Position numbers and translations under genes: made by a program. From positions 1 through 55,252 of the IMG/VR virus record IMGVR_UViG_3300037258_000366: DNA of 55,252 bases, one strand, 5' to 3'. Origin of the DNA: a virus. The notes beneath the pieces were generated by a model that was given only the letters and a program-made list of their open reading frames with translations, was not told the DNA's origin and did not search any database. Position 1 is the stretch's first letter, and every line of letters begins with the position of its first letter. Positions 43,753 through 51,708 of this stretch are shown here, one piece after another.

Positions 43753-44038
43753 ATTCTGGCTTGGGATAATAATTTCGGCAGTAATAGCATTACTGATAAG
43801 CGCATACTTTTATTCTCGCGGCAGAAAAGATCTTGATAAGTCAGAGATACGGACAAGGAAACATACAGGTCTGCTGATGCGGGTCATACAGAGGGAACAG
43901 GTTTCCAAAGGCGCTGCAGAAGGGAAAACAAGAGTTTCAGCTGAAGTAAATTCTGAGTGGAATATTCTGAAGAAGGTGTTCCCCTGGACGATGATAGCAC
44001 TTATAATTATACTGGCACTGCTACTTTTCATACGATAG
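43736..44038 (+). CDS. Membrane protein, two TM segments
   Basis: 100 residues: FWLGIIISAVIALLISAYFY near the start, basic centre (RKDLDKSEIRTRKHTG), and WTMIALIIILALLLFI at the end. AAGGAGGG lies just before the ATG. No family was recognised. Confidence 0.68.
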   Translation: MSGTSEFWLGIIISAVIALLISAYFYSRGRKDLDKSEIRTRKHTGLLMRVIQREQVSKGAAEGKTRVSAEVNSEWNILKKVFPWTMIALIIILALLLFIR

Positions 44039-44047
44039 GAAGACAAA

Positions 44048-44314
44048 ATGAACCCGTACACTTTTCTGGGGCTGTTCCTGGTGACAGGAATAGTCCTGAG
44101 TATATTTCATGCCCAGGCAGTTAACAGGGCGCAAAGATCAGCAAATCGCCACCTGGAAGATGCTATCTATGCAGAATGGGGTAAGAGGATGGCATACATA
44201 GAAAAACTGATGCTAGATCCGGATGCTGTAGAGAACATAGTAGAGAATATGAAAACTATGAATCCTTCAGATGGGAGGATAGACAGGATGGGTAAAAGTT
44301 ATAAGAAAGACTGA
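44048..44314 (+). CDS. Single-pass membrane protein
   Basis: 88 residues. TM near N-terminus (YTFLGLFLVTGIVLSIF), then a charged helical domain (AEWGKRMAYIEKLMLDPDAV). Last gene of the rightward operon. Confidence 0.65.
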   Translation: MNPYTFLGLFLVTGIVLSIFHAQAVNRAQRSANRHLEDAIYAEWGKRMAYIEKLMLDPDAVENIVENMKTMNPSDGRIDRMGKSYKKD

Positions 44315-44709
44315 TACTGTCAGGGTAAGCTATGTAAATATCTGTAATTTTTATCTGGCGTCCCCATATATGCCCATATGCCCGTTTAACTATGGGGGTG
44401 CCCGATTTATCATCATTTTACCCTCCACTGGCTGGCATAACGGACATGTGATGCTATTGTGGGTCATGTCCAGGAAGTGGAGGGTAAATCATCATAGAGC
44501 ACTAACTAGGAGGAAGTGGGGGATATCAGAGTCATGGGGAGTAACTGAGGAAATATGTGGTATGCAGCCATAGAGCACTAACTACGGTACTATGACAGAC
44601 TATGGGGGACATAGGGTGTTATGTCGTTGTATCTAGTACTATGTTCATCTATGTAATCTTCATTGCACTTCTTTCCCGCGAAAATGTGTTATGTCCTTTG
44701 ATAGTCATA
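44315..44709. other. Convergent non-coding region with repeats
   Basis: No credible gene. A 13-bp stem TTTACCCTCCACT/AGTGGAGGGTAAA (about 44417-44488) encloses GGACATG/CATGTCC. CATAGAGCACTAACTA occurs at 44493 and 44569, GTGTTATGTC occurs twice (about 44617 and 44686), and CTATG/CATAG pentamers are dense. It could be an origin, a repressor array or a bidirectional terminator. Confidence 0.5.
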
Positions 44710-44736
44710 AAAATACCCCAGGCTGGCTGCCTGGGG
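44710..44736 (-). terminator. Terminator for the right-hand minus-strand operon
   Basis: CCCCAGGC/GCCTGGGG stem with 5-base loop followed on the minus strand by TATTTTTA. It lies 14 bases after the stop of 44750-45190. Confidence 0.8.
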
Positions 44737-44749
44737 CGGGATGTCCTGG

Positions 44750-45190
44750 TTAGAGGCTGTTTGTGTGGTCTATGTATCCTGCGAGGTAGTATGTGTAGTA
44801 TTTCTTCTTATTGTCCAGAGCCTGGCTGATTTGCAGGTGATCAGCCAGAATAGGCCATGATCGCACGGGTCCATCGCTTTTGACTGTTTGCTCAGCAATG
44901 AAGTCAATTCGCTCCATTATCGTCTTTTCAGCCGATTTCTTCGCTTCAGCGTCTTTGCGCACTTTGAGTGTTCCGAGGCTTTGGGCGGTTATGTCCAGTA
45001 TGGTCGATATGGCCCATTCACCCTCACTTGTGAGATCCGCCACATAATGGTACCGATCTGCCTCTATGAGACTGAATGCGACAGGCCAGTTGCTTCTGAT
45101 GTCCTTTGCGGTCTTTTGCGACTCATCGTCACCATTGGCCAGTTCCTTCATGTTTGAGCTGATATTGGCGATTGACTCATTGATGTACAT
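44750..45190 (-). CDS. Helical protein, member of a three-copy family
   Basis: 146 residues, AAGGAGAC site. It shares with 45243-45671 and 49865-50320 an N-terminal helix ending in TAKDI/TAQDAL-like residues, a middle helix with basic/acidic alternation and the C-terminal signature NKKKYYTYYLAGYID (others LKWYGYYISLLIEGKK, LQKWYVYYLNEWKKAY). Function unknown; probably cytoplasmic. Confidence 0.65.
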   Translation of the reverse strand: MYINESIANISSNMKELANGDDESQKTAKDIRSNWPVAFSLIEADRYHYVADLTSEGEWAISTILDITAQSLGTLKVRKDAEAKKSAEKTIMERIDFIAEQTVKSDGPVRSWPILADHLQISQALDNKKKYYTYYLAGYIDHTNSL

Positions 45191-45242
45191 GATTGTCTCC
45201 TTTTGTGTTATTTTGCGGCTTTTGGGTGCTGGCGCGGCTGGG

Positions 45243-45671
45243 CTAGTCCTTTTTGCCCTCTATGAGGAGGCTGATGTAGTATCCGTACCACTTAAGCTGA
45301 TTTGCGAGCAGGCAGTATCTTTCGCGCATTTCAGCACAGAACTCGGCGAATTCGTAAGGATGACCAGAAAATCTGTTTTCATCGGTCATGCCCCTGATTG
45401 CCGCCTTGATCCCGGAATCAGGGTCTTTGCGGTCTTCGTACTCCTTGACCTTTCTGAGCAGTTCGTCTCTTAGTGCCCGGATTGTAACATCACAGTCATT
45501 ATAGACTGATTCGACCCATCCGCTCATTACGAGGGTTATGACCTGATTTGAGTACTTCCAGAATTCTTCGGCTCGCTTCAGGGCATCTTGTGCCGTTTTG
45601 TCACCTTTGGCCAGGTTTGCCTTGAGTCTGGTGATTTCATCAGCTATGAGGTTAAGCTCTGACTTCTTCAC
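45243..45671 (-). CDS. Helical protein, three-copy family
   Basis: 142 residues from GTG 45671 (AAGGAGCA). All-helical, with KVKEYEDRKDPDSGIKAAIRG, matching EWQERKDPDKSLKDQIAE in 49865-50320, and a late LKWYGYYISLLIEGKK. It sits directly before its paralog 44750-45190. Function unknown. Confidence 0.65.
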   Translation of the reverse strand: MKKSELNLIADEITRLKANLAKGDKTAQDALKRAEEFWKYSNQVITLVMSGWVESVYNDCDVTIRALRDELLRKVKEYEDRKDPDSGIKAAIRGMTDENRFSGHPYEFAEFCAEMRERYCLLANQLKWYGYYISLLIEGKKD

Positions 45672-45718
45672 GTTATGCTCCTTTTATGCTGTTTTGCGCG
45701 GATTTACGTGGTCTTGGG

Positions 45719-46117
45719 CTAAATCTCCTGGTACCAGCGGTATGTCTCCAGTTGATCCGTTGTGATCTTCTCGTCCAGCATTGTCATGGCGTCATCCATT
45801 TTGTCCAGGTTTGCTATGATCAGTTGCTGCTTCTCCACATCTGTCATGCTGAAGGCGAAATCTGCCTTCATCTCCCACATGTCCCGCTTTGCGTATGAAT
45901 GGGAGTAATATGCGTCTCTGCTGCTTTTCTGGTATGTGTCCGCCAGGTCCGCGTGTGAGAGGAATGCACCCATGAAGACATGTTCGAGGACAATTGCCTC
46001 CTTTGGATCCAGAACAGCACCCATGAACATTAGGCCGTCCTTGCCCTGATTTGACGGGTGAGCGGCATATGAGCGGAAGAAGTCCTGCTTGTCCTGAGTT
46101 GTCATCTTGAGAGACAT
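45719..46117 (-). CDS. Hypothetical protein
   Basis: 132 residues, helical, with several Met-rich segments (LMFMGAVLDPKEAIVLEHVF) and a Tyr/His-rich loop (RDAYYSHSYAKRDMWEMK). AAGGAGAA lies 13 bases before the ATG. No family was recognised. Confidence 0.6.
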   Translation of the reverse strand: MSLKMTTQDKQDFFRSYAAHPSNQGKDGLMFMGAVLDPKEAIVLEHVFMGAFLSHADLADTYQKSSRDAYYSHSYAKRDMWEMKADFAFSMTDVEKQQLIIANLDKMDDAMTMLDEKITTDQLETYRWYQEI

Positions 46118-46123
46118 TTTGTC

Positions 46124-46222
46124 TTAGTTCTCCTTGCTTGCGTCGTTTGCCAGGAATATCCTGTGCCTGCCCTTTTCGCGCCCCAGTGAGGCGATCAGGT
46201 AGCTTATGAGTGTTTTGATCAC
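46124..46222 (-). CDS. 32-residue peptide
   Basis: GTG start with GGAGGTAAA; a hydrophobic helix (IKTLISYLIASLG) followed by REKGRHRIFLANDASKEN. Small but with strong translation signals. Confidence 0.5.
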   Translation of the reverse strand: MIKTLISYLIASLGREKGRHRIFLANDASKEN

Positions 46223-46223
46223 T

Positions 46224-46310
46224 TTACCTCCAGATTGCGATGATCAGGACGGCTGCGGGGAAAATGGCTGCCAAGGTGAAACTTATGGCATTTGCCACCT
46301 TTGCTCCCAT
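46224..46310 (-). CDS. 28-residue membrane peptide
   Basis: MGAKVANAISFTLAAIFPAA then VLIIAIWR: one TM helix. Its stop lies inside the ribosome site of the next small gene. Modest evidence. Confidence 0.5.
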   Translation of the reverse strand: MGAKVANAISFTLAAIFPAAVLIIAIWR

Positions 46311-46311
46311 T

Positions 46312-46569
46312 TCAGTAACTTATGCTCGCTTGCCCCGCTTTGCCCTCATTGAGGAAGTCCATAACGCTTGTCATCTCATATCCTGTTATGAAAACGCAGG
46401 TGTCCTTTTCTCCCTCATTCTTGATGAATATGAACACATTTCCGTGCTTGGTACGCTCGAAGATGAGTTCTGACGTTTTGCCCTTAGTTATGATGCTCAC
46501 GTCCCTTTTGCCCGCCAGCGCGGCATCCATAGGGTGATCTGCTGCGGTTGGGGTGAAATGAGGTACCAT
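46312..46569 (-). CDS. Small hypothetical protein
   Basis: 85 residues from ATG 46569, chosen because GGAGG is 8 bases upstream (a GTG at 46605 has no such site). Beta-rich: VSIITKGKTSELIFERTKHG and VFIFIKNEGEKDTCVFITGY. Its upstream sequence resembles that of 49362-49763 (GGAGGAAACGGGC). Confidence 0.6.
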   Translation of the reverse strand: MVPHFTPTAADHPMDAALAGKRDVSIITKGKTSELIFERTKHGNVFIFIKNEGEKDTCVFITGYEMTSVMDFLNEGKAGQASISY

Positions 46570-46779
46570 GCCCGTTTCCTCCGTAAGTCCGTTTTGATCC
46601 TTCACCCGCTAGAACAAAGACTAGCGCGGGTGTATTCCCGCCGTTACATGATTGTTACATGATCATGGTTCGCGGCTCTGAGAGCGATTCTAACAAGATC
46701 AACAACAGACCCTTACTCAGGTATGCAGACGGCTCTGTTTGGCCCGTACGCTGCATCGCTGCAGGTCACAGCCCTATGC

Positions 46780-46817
46780 AGACAGGCTGCCATCCTGGCC
46801 AGGATGGCAGCCTGTCT
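46780..46817 (-). terminator. Strong hairpin after the SNF2 gene
   Basis: Perfect 19-bp inverted repeat (AGACAGGCTGCCATCCTGG and its complement) with no loop bases. There is no U run; it may stop transcription or protect the mRNA end. Confidence 0.6.
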
Positions 46818-46838
46818 TTGACCGGTTTGATATAGTTT

Positions 46839-49127
46839 TTACCTTCCGTACCTGTCTAGTGTCCTTTCGAGCAACTGGTTAAATATGTTCTCTTCCTCAT
46901 CTTCAACCTTTATGCCGCGATTGACAACCTGCGTCACCTTGCGCTTGGCTTCCACCAGTTCATACATGTCCTCGTCTATTGTCTCCATCCCCACCATGTA
47001 CCACGCGGTGACTGCATTGTCCTGGCCTATCCTGTGTGCCCTGTCTTCTGCCTGATTTTGCTTTTCGGCGTTCCAGTACTGCTCTGTGAACAATACGTCA
47101 CTTGCGGCGGTTAGTGTGTGTCCTTCCGCTCCGGCCATGAATGAGACGACTATGACGTTTGACTCTTTTGCCTGGAAACGCTGCTTATGCTCATCAATGC
47201 TCTTTGAATCCTGGCCTCCGAGGATATGAGTTACATTGTGTCCCGCTGCCCGCAATCCGTTAATCATTGCGGTTTGCACATTCTTGTGAATTGCGAACAC
47301 AATTAGGCTGTTACCAGACTCCAGAAAGTCATTTGCCCATTCTAGGGACTGTTCGATCTTTGCCGTCCCTACTGCGCCCCTGAGAGCGTTAAGGTAGACA
47401 ATGGCCTCTGCCTTTGTCTTTGCGGCCTTTTCTGCTCCTTCACGTGCCATGCGCACGTATGTGCTCATTGCTGACGACGTGAGAGCTATGAACTGCGCTG
47501 ACCGTGTTTTGGGGGGAAGTTCCCTGAGTACGTCTGTTTTGGTCCTTTGCACCATACACGTCTGCCTGAGCCATATGTGCAGTTCTTCTGTATTTGTCGC
47601 ACCATTGAATGACATCCACTTTGCGTTGCCGTTTTTCGCTTCTGGCTTGCAATAGCGGTATTTGAACCAGCTTACGGAACCTTCACCCTTTGTGCGGGGG
47701 TTTAGCACACCTAGCACCACTAGCTGCTGTACTAGCTCAATTGGCCTGTTAAGCACTGGAGTGCCCGTTAGCTCCATAACAAGAGCATTATCGGCAAGCA
47801 TGCACTCACTGCGGCGCTTTGTCTTATTTCCGTATGCATCCTGCTCTTCTATGGTGAGATTACCCGTAAGCTCCAGGATTGCCTTGGTTCTGTCTGCTTT
47901 CTCGTTTTTGATGTAGTGTGACTCATCACACACCAGCGCGCGAAGTTTGGGCAGGTAAGGTATGTATGAGGCCACTATGTTATAGCTCATGATGAGAATG
48001 TCCGCTTTCATGAGCCTTTGCCCTGTATTCTTGCTTCCGTACACATGTACGGTCCTGTGAGGGATAAGAGCCTTGATTTCCCTTTCCCACACGAATTTAA
48101 GGTTTGACGGGCACACGACCAATGCCGGGTAAGCCTCTTTTGTCTCAAGTGCTGAGATTGCCTGTCTTGTCTTGCCAAGACCCATGTCATCCGCATTCAG
48201 GCAACCAATGAATGGTGTGTCCTCATTGCGGCGTGTGATCATGTATGCCACGCCTGCCCGCTGATATGGCCTAAGGTCATCCATGATAGCTACATCCACA
48301 TTTGTGTCATGTGCCTTGGAATCAGCTATTGTGGCCTCTATTGCAGCGGCTTTTACCTCTTCATCCGCTCTGCCCTTTTCGATAAGAGCGCGTGCCTCGC
48401 CCGAAATGGTCAGCTTGTACTCTTCTGCCAGTTTGTACAGGTAAACTGACGTGCTGACATGATTTATCTTGTTTGGCCCGTCCCATCGCCTGCCAGGTAT
48501 TGCGCGGGTGACATGCAGAGGGATTTGCCCGAAAAACTCCTCCTTGATGATGATATGACCATCCATCACCTGAATGTGCGCCTCTTGTGCGGTTTGCTCA
48601 GGAGGTGTGTAATTTGCCGCGAGTGCCTGCATTTCCTGCTCCTGTGCAGCGGTGAGGCTTATATCCAGACCAAGGATAGTTGATGCTGCTTTCCCGTTAA
48701 GCTCTGAATCCCACGATTTGCCCGCATATGTGAACTCAAAGTCATTTCGCTTAAGCTCATTCTTAATTGAGAATGAATTGAAGACTTTGACCACATTGCC
48801 CGTTATCTTAACGTAAGGAGCATTCTTGCGCTTGTATTCCGCTTGCCGTGCTATGTCCCTTGCGCTGTAAACATCATGACTTTCGCTGATTGGTGCCAGT
48901 TTGATGGTTCCCAGATCGATATCGTGATCCATAAGCTGATTGCGGTAAGTTGGCAGCATACGCGAAACTTCAGCAGCTAGTTCTGCATTCCACTCACTTA
49001 CTGGCATTGCTGCTACTCTGCGCCCGAATTTGGCGTCCTGCCCGTTAAACCCGACAAAATCCCTTGCCAGTGCGCCATCACAGACAGCAGCAAGAGCGCT
49101 GACCGCTTTGTGCAGATCTTCGTACAT
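46839..49127 (-). CDS. SNF2-family DNA helicase/ATPase
   Basis: 762 residues. An N-terminal domain (1-280) has YAGKSWDSELNG and a strand-rich stretch like the HARP/SMARCAL1-type region. The ATPase follows: LRPYQRAGVAYM, Walker A ADDMGLGKT (313-320), LVVCPSNLKFVWERE (Ia), DESH box (401-404), MELTGTPVLNRP (III), VVSFMAGAEGHTLTAAS (V) and AEDRAHRIGQ (VI, about 715). SMARCAL1-like enzymes anneal or remodel forked DNA. In phages they assist replication or recombination. AAGGAGG lies 12 bases before the ATG. The about 200 bases upstream share a repeated element with the region before 46312. Confidence 0.9.
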   Translation of the reverse strand: MYEDLHKAVSALAAVCDGALARDFVGFNGQDAKFGRRVAAMPVSEWNAELAAEVSRMLPTYRNQLMDHDIDLGTIKLAPISESHDVYSARDIARQAEYKRKNAPYVKITGNVVKVFNSFSIKNELKRNDFEFTYAGKSWDSELNGKAASTILGLDISLTAAQEQEMQALAANYTPPEQTAQEAHIQVMDGHIIIKEEFFGQIPLHVTRAIPGRRWDGPNKINHVSTSVYLYKLAEEYKLTISGEARALIEKGRADEEVKAAAIEATIADSKAHDTNVDVAIMDDLRPYQRAGVAYMITRRNEDTPFIGCLNADDMGLGKTRQAISALETKEAYPALVVCPSNLKFVWEREIKALIPHRTVHVYGSKNTGQRLMKADILIMSYNIVASYIPYLPKLRALVCDESHYIKNEKADRTKAILELTGNLTIEEQDAYGNKTKRRSECMLADNALVMELTGTPVLNRPIELVQQLVVLGVLNPRTKGEGSVSWFKYRYCKPEAKNGNAKWMSFNGATNTEELHIWLRQTCMVQRTKTDVLRELPPKTRSAQFIALTSSAMSTYVRMAREGAEKAAKTKAEAIVYLNALRGAVGTAKIEQSLEWANDFLESGNSLIVFAIHKNVQTAMINGLRAAGHNVTHILGGQDSKSIDEHKQRFQAKESNVIVVSFMAGAEGHTLTAASDVLFTEQYWNAEKQNQAEDRAHRIGQDNAVTAWYMVGMETIDEDMYELVEAKRKVTQVVNRGIKVEDEEENIFNQLLERTLDRYGR

Positions 49128-49320
49128 TGCCCGGTTTCGCCTCCTTGATTACGTTGTGGTCTAACGGGACTAGTAACAGTGCTGGCCTGGTGAGTATTCC
49201 CGTTACCCGTGAGTAATTTTCTAAGCCATTCTGACAAGATCATTTAGCTACCCTCACTGAGGTATGGCTAGCCTGCTGTTTGCCTGTCAGCGTTGCCCTG
49301 AGAGACGCCTAGACACAAAC

Positions 49321-49349
49321 ATGCCCCGTGGCCACTGGCCACGGGGCAT
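49321..49349 (-). terminator. Perfect hairpin after 49362-49763
   Basis: 14-bp stem ATGCCCCGTGGCCA/TGGCCACGGGGCAT with one-base loop, then GTTTGTGTC on the minus strand. Probable terminator without a strong U tract. Confidence 0.65.
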
Positions 49350-49361
49350 GTCTGGTTTGTT

Positions 49362-49763
49362 CTAGTATGGGCGAGGTGAACCGTAATCCTTGCCCGTAAC
49401 TGCATACCAGTAGTTTTCCACCGCCTTCTTAGCTTCTAGCAGACTTGAGTGGGTTGCCTGCCGGTATTCCTTGATTGCGCAGATTTTGTTGCCAGCGAGC
49501 ATTTCACGCACACATGCAGGGATCTGTGAGGGATTGGACCATCCAGGCGGAGTTACCGGGGGAACAGCCGAAGCCTTCACCTCTGGGCGCATTGGCGCGA
49601 AATTGCTGAACACATCGGTTCGGTCTATGACGTAACCGCCGTCCGAAATTACCTGCACCCATTCCACATTGTCCATTGTGAGAAGCTTCTCACCATCGCT
49701 GGAATGGGTGAGTGCAAACAGGGTAGGGAAGTTCTGACCTGAAAACTGCACGACTGCGATCAT
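49362..49763 (-). CDS. Protein with C-terminal ribosomal L7/L12-like domain
   Basis: 133 residues. The first about 55 are a small beta domain (MIAVVQFSGQNFPTLFALTH). The C-terminal 40 residues, GNKICAIKEYRQATHSSLLEAKKAVENYW, match the L7/L12 CTD signature 'KI.aIK.vRe.Tg..LkEAK..Ve'. In bacteria L7/L12 CTD recruits translation factors; free-standing copies in actinobacteria and phages have unknown roles. A phage version could tune host translation, consistent with the phage's large tRNA set; this is inference. Confidence 0.72.
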   Translation of the reverse strand: MIAVVQFSGQNFPTLFALTHSSDGEKLLTMDNVEWVQVISDGGYVIDRTDVFSNFAPMRPEVKASAVPPVTPPGWSNPSQIPACVREMLAGNKICAIKEYRQATHSSLLEAKKAVENYWYAVTGKDYGSPRPY

Positions 49764-49864
49764 TTGCCCGTTTCCTCCGATTTTCTCGATTGTGCCTAAC
49801 GCTATGAAGAACCAGAGACCAAGATCATTTATTCCCGTGATCCTGAAAGTTTTTCAAGATCTTT

Positions 49865-50320
49865 TTACCTGCCCGAATAATCCGGGTAAGCCTTCTTCCA
49901 CTCATTCAGGTAATAAACATACCATTTCTGAAGATTGTTCAGGGTGTGAGGAATGTCCAGCTTGTCTTCAAGAACAGTTCTGCTCGAAAATGGGCCAATA
50001 TCTACAGAAACCGACTCCTTGCGAATTATTTCCGCAATCTGATCCTTGAGACTTTTGTCCGGGTCTTTCCTTTCCTGCCATTCTGCGACGATCTTTTCCA
50101 GTTCGTTACGAATCTTCTGCAAGCTACGAATTGAGTAATCAGCCCTCGGACCCACGGAAAGAATAACAGTACCAAGATGGAGATAATGCGCAAGAGGGTA
50201 AGTTACATCGTAAGCATTCCTGAGTTTGGCAAGAGCGACATCAGCCTCAATATCACCGCAATCGGCAATCTGATCTGAAGCCATGTAAATATAAGTTGCG
50301 TTTTCCTTAACGGTTGGCAT
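49865..50320 (-). CDS. Helical protein, three-copy family
   Basis: 151 residues from ATG 50320, with GGAGGGAAAA upstream (ATG at 50341 is too early). All-helical; EWQERKDPDKSLKDQIAEII and LQKWYVYYLNEWKKAY align with 45243-45671 and 44750-45190. Function unknown. Confidence 0.65.
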   Translation of the reverse strand: MPTVKENATYIYMASDQIADCGDIEADVALAKLRNAYDVTYPLAHYLHLGTVILSVGPRADYSIRSLQKIRNELEKIVAEWQERKDPDKSLKDQIAEIIRKESVSVDIGPFSSRTVLEDKLDIPHTLNNLQKWYVYYLNEWKKAYPDYSGR

Positions 50321-50376
50321 TGTTTTTCCCTCCGCTTTCATTTAGGTCTCAAAATTGTTTACGAATTTTATTTCAT

Positions 50377-50559
50377 TTAACTAATCTTGCTTTTGCTGTG
50401 CTCTGCATTCAGGAGAATTACCGCGCTGACTGCCAGGCCGATGATTCCGAGAATAAATCCGAGAAAGAAGCCTAGCCACGCGGATTTACCTGCTTTCATT
50501 GTGCAATACGCGCTGGCAACTCCAATCACACACCATATGAATATCCAGATAACTATCAT
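50377..50559 (-). CDS. Small membrane protein
   Basis: 60 residues with two TM helices (VIWIFIWCVIGVASAYC, LGFFLGFILGIIGLAVSAVI) and Gly-rich turns. The AT-rich stretch on its downstream side has no gene. Typical phage micro-membrane protein. Confidence 0.65.
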   Translation of the reverse strand: MIVIWIFIWCVIGVASAYCTMKAGKSAWLGFFLGFILGIIGLAVSAVILLNAEHSKSKIS

Positions 50560-50775
50560 TTAAATCATCACGCTTTCAAGATTGTCTGTGTCATCATACA
50601 AATCATAATCCGCGCAGTCCTCAGCATTTTCCTGAATGAACCTGACCCGGTCACTACGCTGGACGTGCCCGCCATTGCCCTTAATTCTGCGGTATGCTCT
50701 GCGCTCGTCCCTTTCAGAAGCAATAGCGTCTTGCCTGCGAACCTTCTTGCTGTTGAGTCTTGCCGTGGCGCTCAT
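50560..50775 (-). CDS. Small basic protein
   Basis: 71 residues. Highly charged (KKVRRQDAIASERDERRAYR, then KGNGGHVQRSDRVRFIQEN) and an acidic end (DYDLYDDTDNLES). Probably nucleic-acid-associated. AGGAGGAG ribosome site. Confidence 0.55.
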   Translation of the reverse strand: MSATARLNSKKVRRQDAIASERDERRAYRRIKGNGGHVQRSDRVRFIQENAEDCADYDLYDDTDNLESVMI

Positions 50776-50813
50776 TTCTTTCTCCTCCTCGTTCCTGGTA
50801 AGCTTTCACAGCT

Positions 50814-50841
50814 AGCTTACCAGGATTCCCCGCGTTGTCAA
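50814..50841 (-). promoter_or_regulatory. Promoter TTGACA-16-TAAGCT
   Basis: -35 perfect, spacer 16, -10 TAAGCT, 40 bases before 50560-50775. GTAAGC/GCTTAC overlaps the -10 as a possible operator. Confidence 0.72.
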
Positions 50842-50850
50842 GAGCTAGTT

Positions 50851-51192
50851 TTAGCTGAAGTAGTAATAGGTCGTGTCTCCTATTTCCACCTCATCAGTAT
50901 CTTCTGTCCGCTTCTCTGTTACGTCATCCCAGTTAATGCAGGAATAAGGCAGTTCATCAAAATCAACACCGTAAACGATTTCAGTAAACTCCCCCTTAAT
51001 ATATTCATTAAGGTGAGTTCCCCGGACAAGTTGGCCATCTATGTAATAAGGCTCCAGATTCTGGAAAACCTCCGCAAGCTGCTTCAGTTCCTCCATAGCA
51101 CCAGCATCTGTGACATCATCCACAATCTCAGACATTCTCTCCGCCATGTCCTCAAGGTACAGAATATCAGCGGTAAAATTAGTGGTGTTCAT
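50851..51192 (-). CDS. Phage accessory protein, ArdA-like C-terminus pattern
   Basis: 113 residues, acidic. Helical first half (LEDMAERMSEIVDDVTDAGAM). The second half RGTHLNEYIKGEFTE...LPYSCINWDDVTEKR...VEIGDTTYYYF matches a common phage pattern '.eYa.e.a.digai...WP...IDW..aa..l..dy..v...g..YyvR', which some annotations label antirestriction-like. I cannot prove that function here. AGGAGG ribosome site. Confidence 0.65.
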   Translation of the reverse strand: MNTTNFTADILYLEDMAERMSEIVDDVTDAGAMEELKQLAEVFQNLEPYYIDGQLVRGTHLNEYIKGEFTEIVYGVDFDELPYSCINWDDVTEKRTEDTDEVEIGDTTYYYFS

Positions 51193-51229
51193 TTTATCCT
51201 CCTAAATAGATTTATTTACTGTAAACGCC

Positions 51230-51261
51230 TGTTGGCGGGCCGGATATCCGGCCCGCCAACA
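51230..51261 (-). terminator. 32-base palindrome
   Basis: TGTTGGCGGGCCGGAT and its exact complement, no loop, 12 bases after the stop of 51274-51609. GC-rich stem; terminator or mRNA cap. Confidence 0.65.
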
Positions 51262-51273
51262 TTTTGCGGGGAT

Positions 51274-51609
51274 TTACTCGGCAGGTGACTGCTCCAGCCA
51301 CGCGTTACGGCTAACGGCCTGCGACTCGTCCACAACCGGAGCCGTGAACTTGACCATAAGACCCTTCTCCTTAGCCCAAGTGCGCATCTTGGTCTGAGCA
51401 CTCACGTCAGCAGCCTTGTTAGGGCTGGAGAAAGGAAACAGAAGCTCAGGATCACGCAGCGTGGCCAGAAGACCAGTTTCCATGTTCGGGATTTCAGCAG
51501 CCTTACGACCGCGCTTGCTCTCCTCACGAACACCCTTCACACAAATGCCATTCAGCAGCGTGGGGTCGGCAGTCTGGACAGCGCCACGGCCTGAGGTCTT
51601 AGTAGTCAT
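51274..51609 (-). CDS. Hypothetical protein
   Basis: 111 residues, mixed composition. VKGVREESKRGRKAAEIPNM, ATLRDPELLFPFSSPNKAAD, KMRTWAKEKGLMVKFTAP. A small DNA-binding or regulatory protein is possible. It is served by the promoter at 51680-51708, and the strong palindrome after it suggests a single-gene transcript, hence probably an abundant product. Confidence 0.6.
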   Translation of the reverse strand: MTTKTSGRGAVQTADPTLLNGICVKGVREESKRGRKAAEIPNMETGLLATLRDPELLFPFSSPNKAADVSAQTKMRTWAKEKGLMVKFTAPVVDESQAVSRNAWLEQSPAE

Positions 51610-51679
51610 TTTGAACCCTCCATTTTTCGGTCTGTGTTTTTATCTGTGAGGCTTGGTGCCTCCCTCGCTTTCAAGAGCA

Positions 51680-51708
51680 ACACTACCTGGTCACGCAACC
51701 GCTGTCAA
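51680..51708 (-). promoter_or_regulatory. Promoter TTGACA-17-TAGTGT
   Basis: Perfect -35 at the 3' end of 51705-52133, 17-base spacer, about 70 bases before 51274-51609. Confidence 0.8.

Noticed and set aside
44315-44709. An att site or integrase module
   Set aside because: No integrase or excisionase gene was seen in the window and the repeats are not tRNA-derived.
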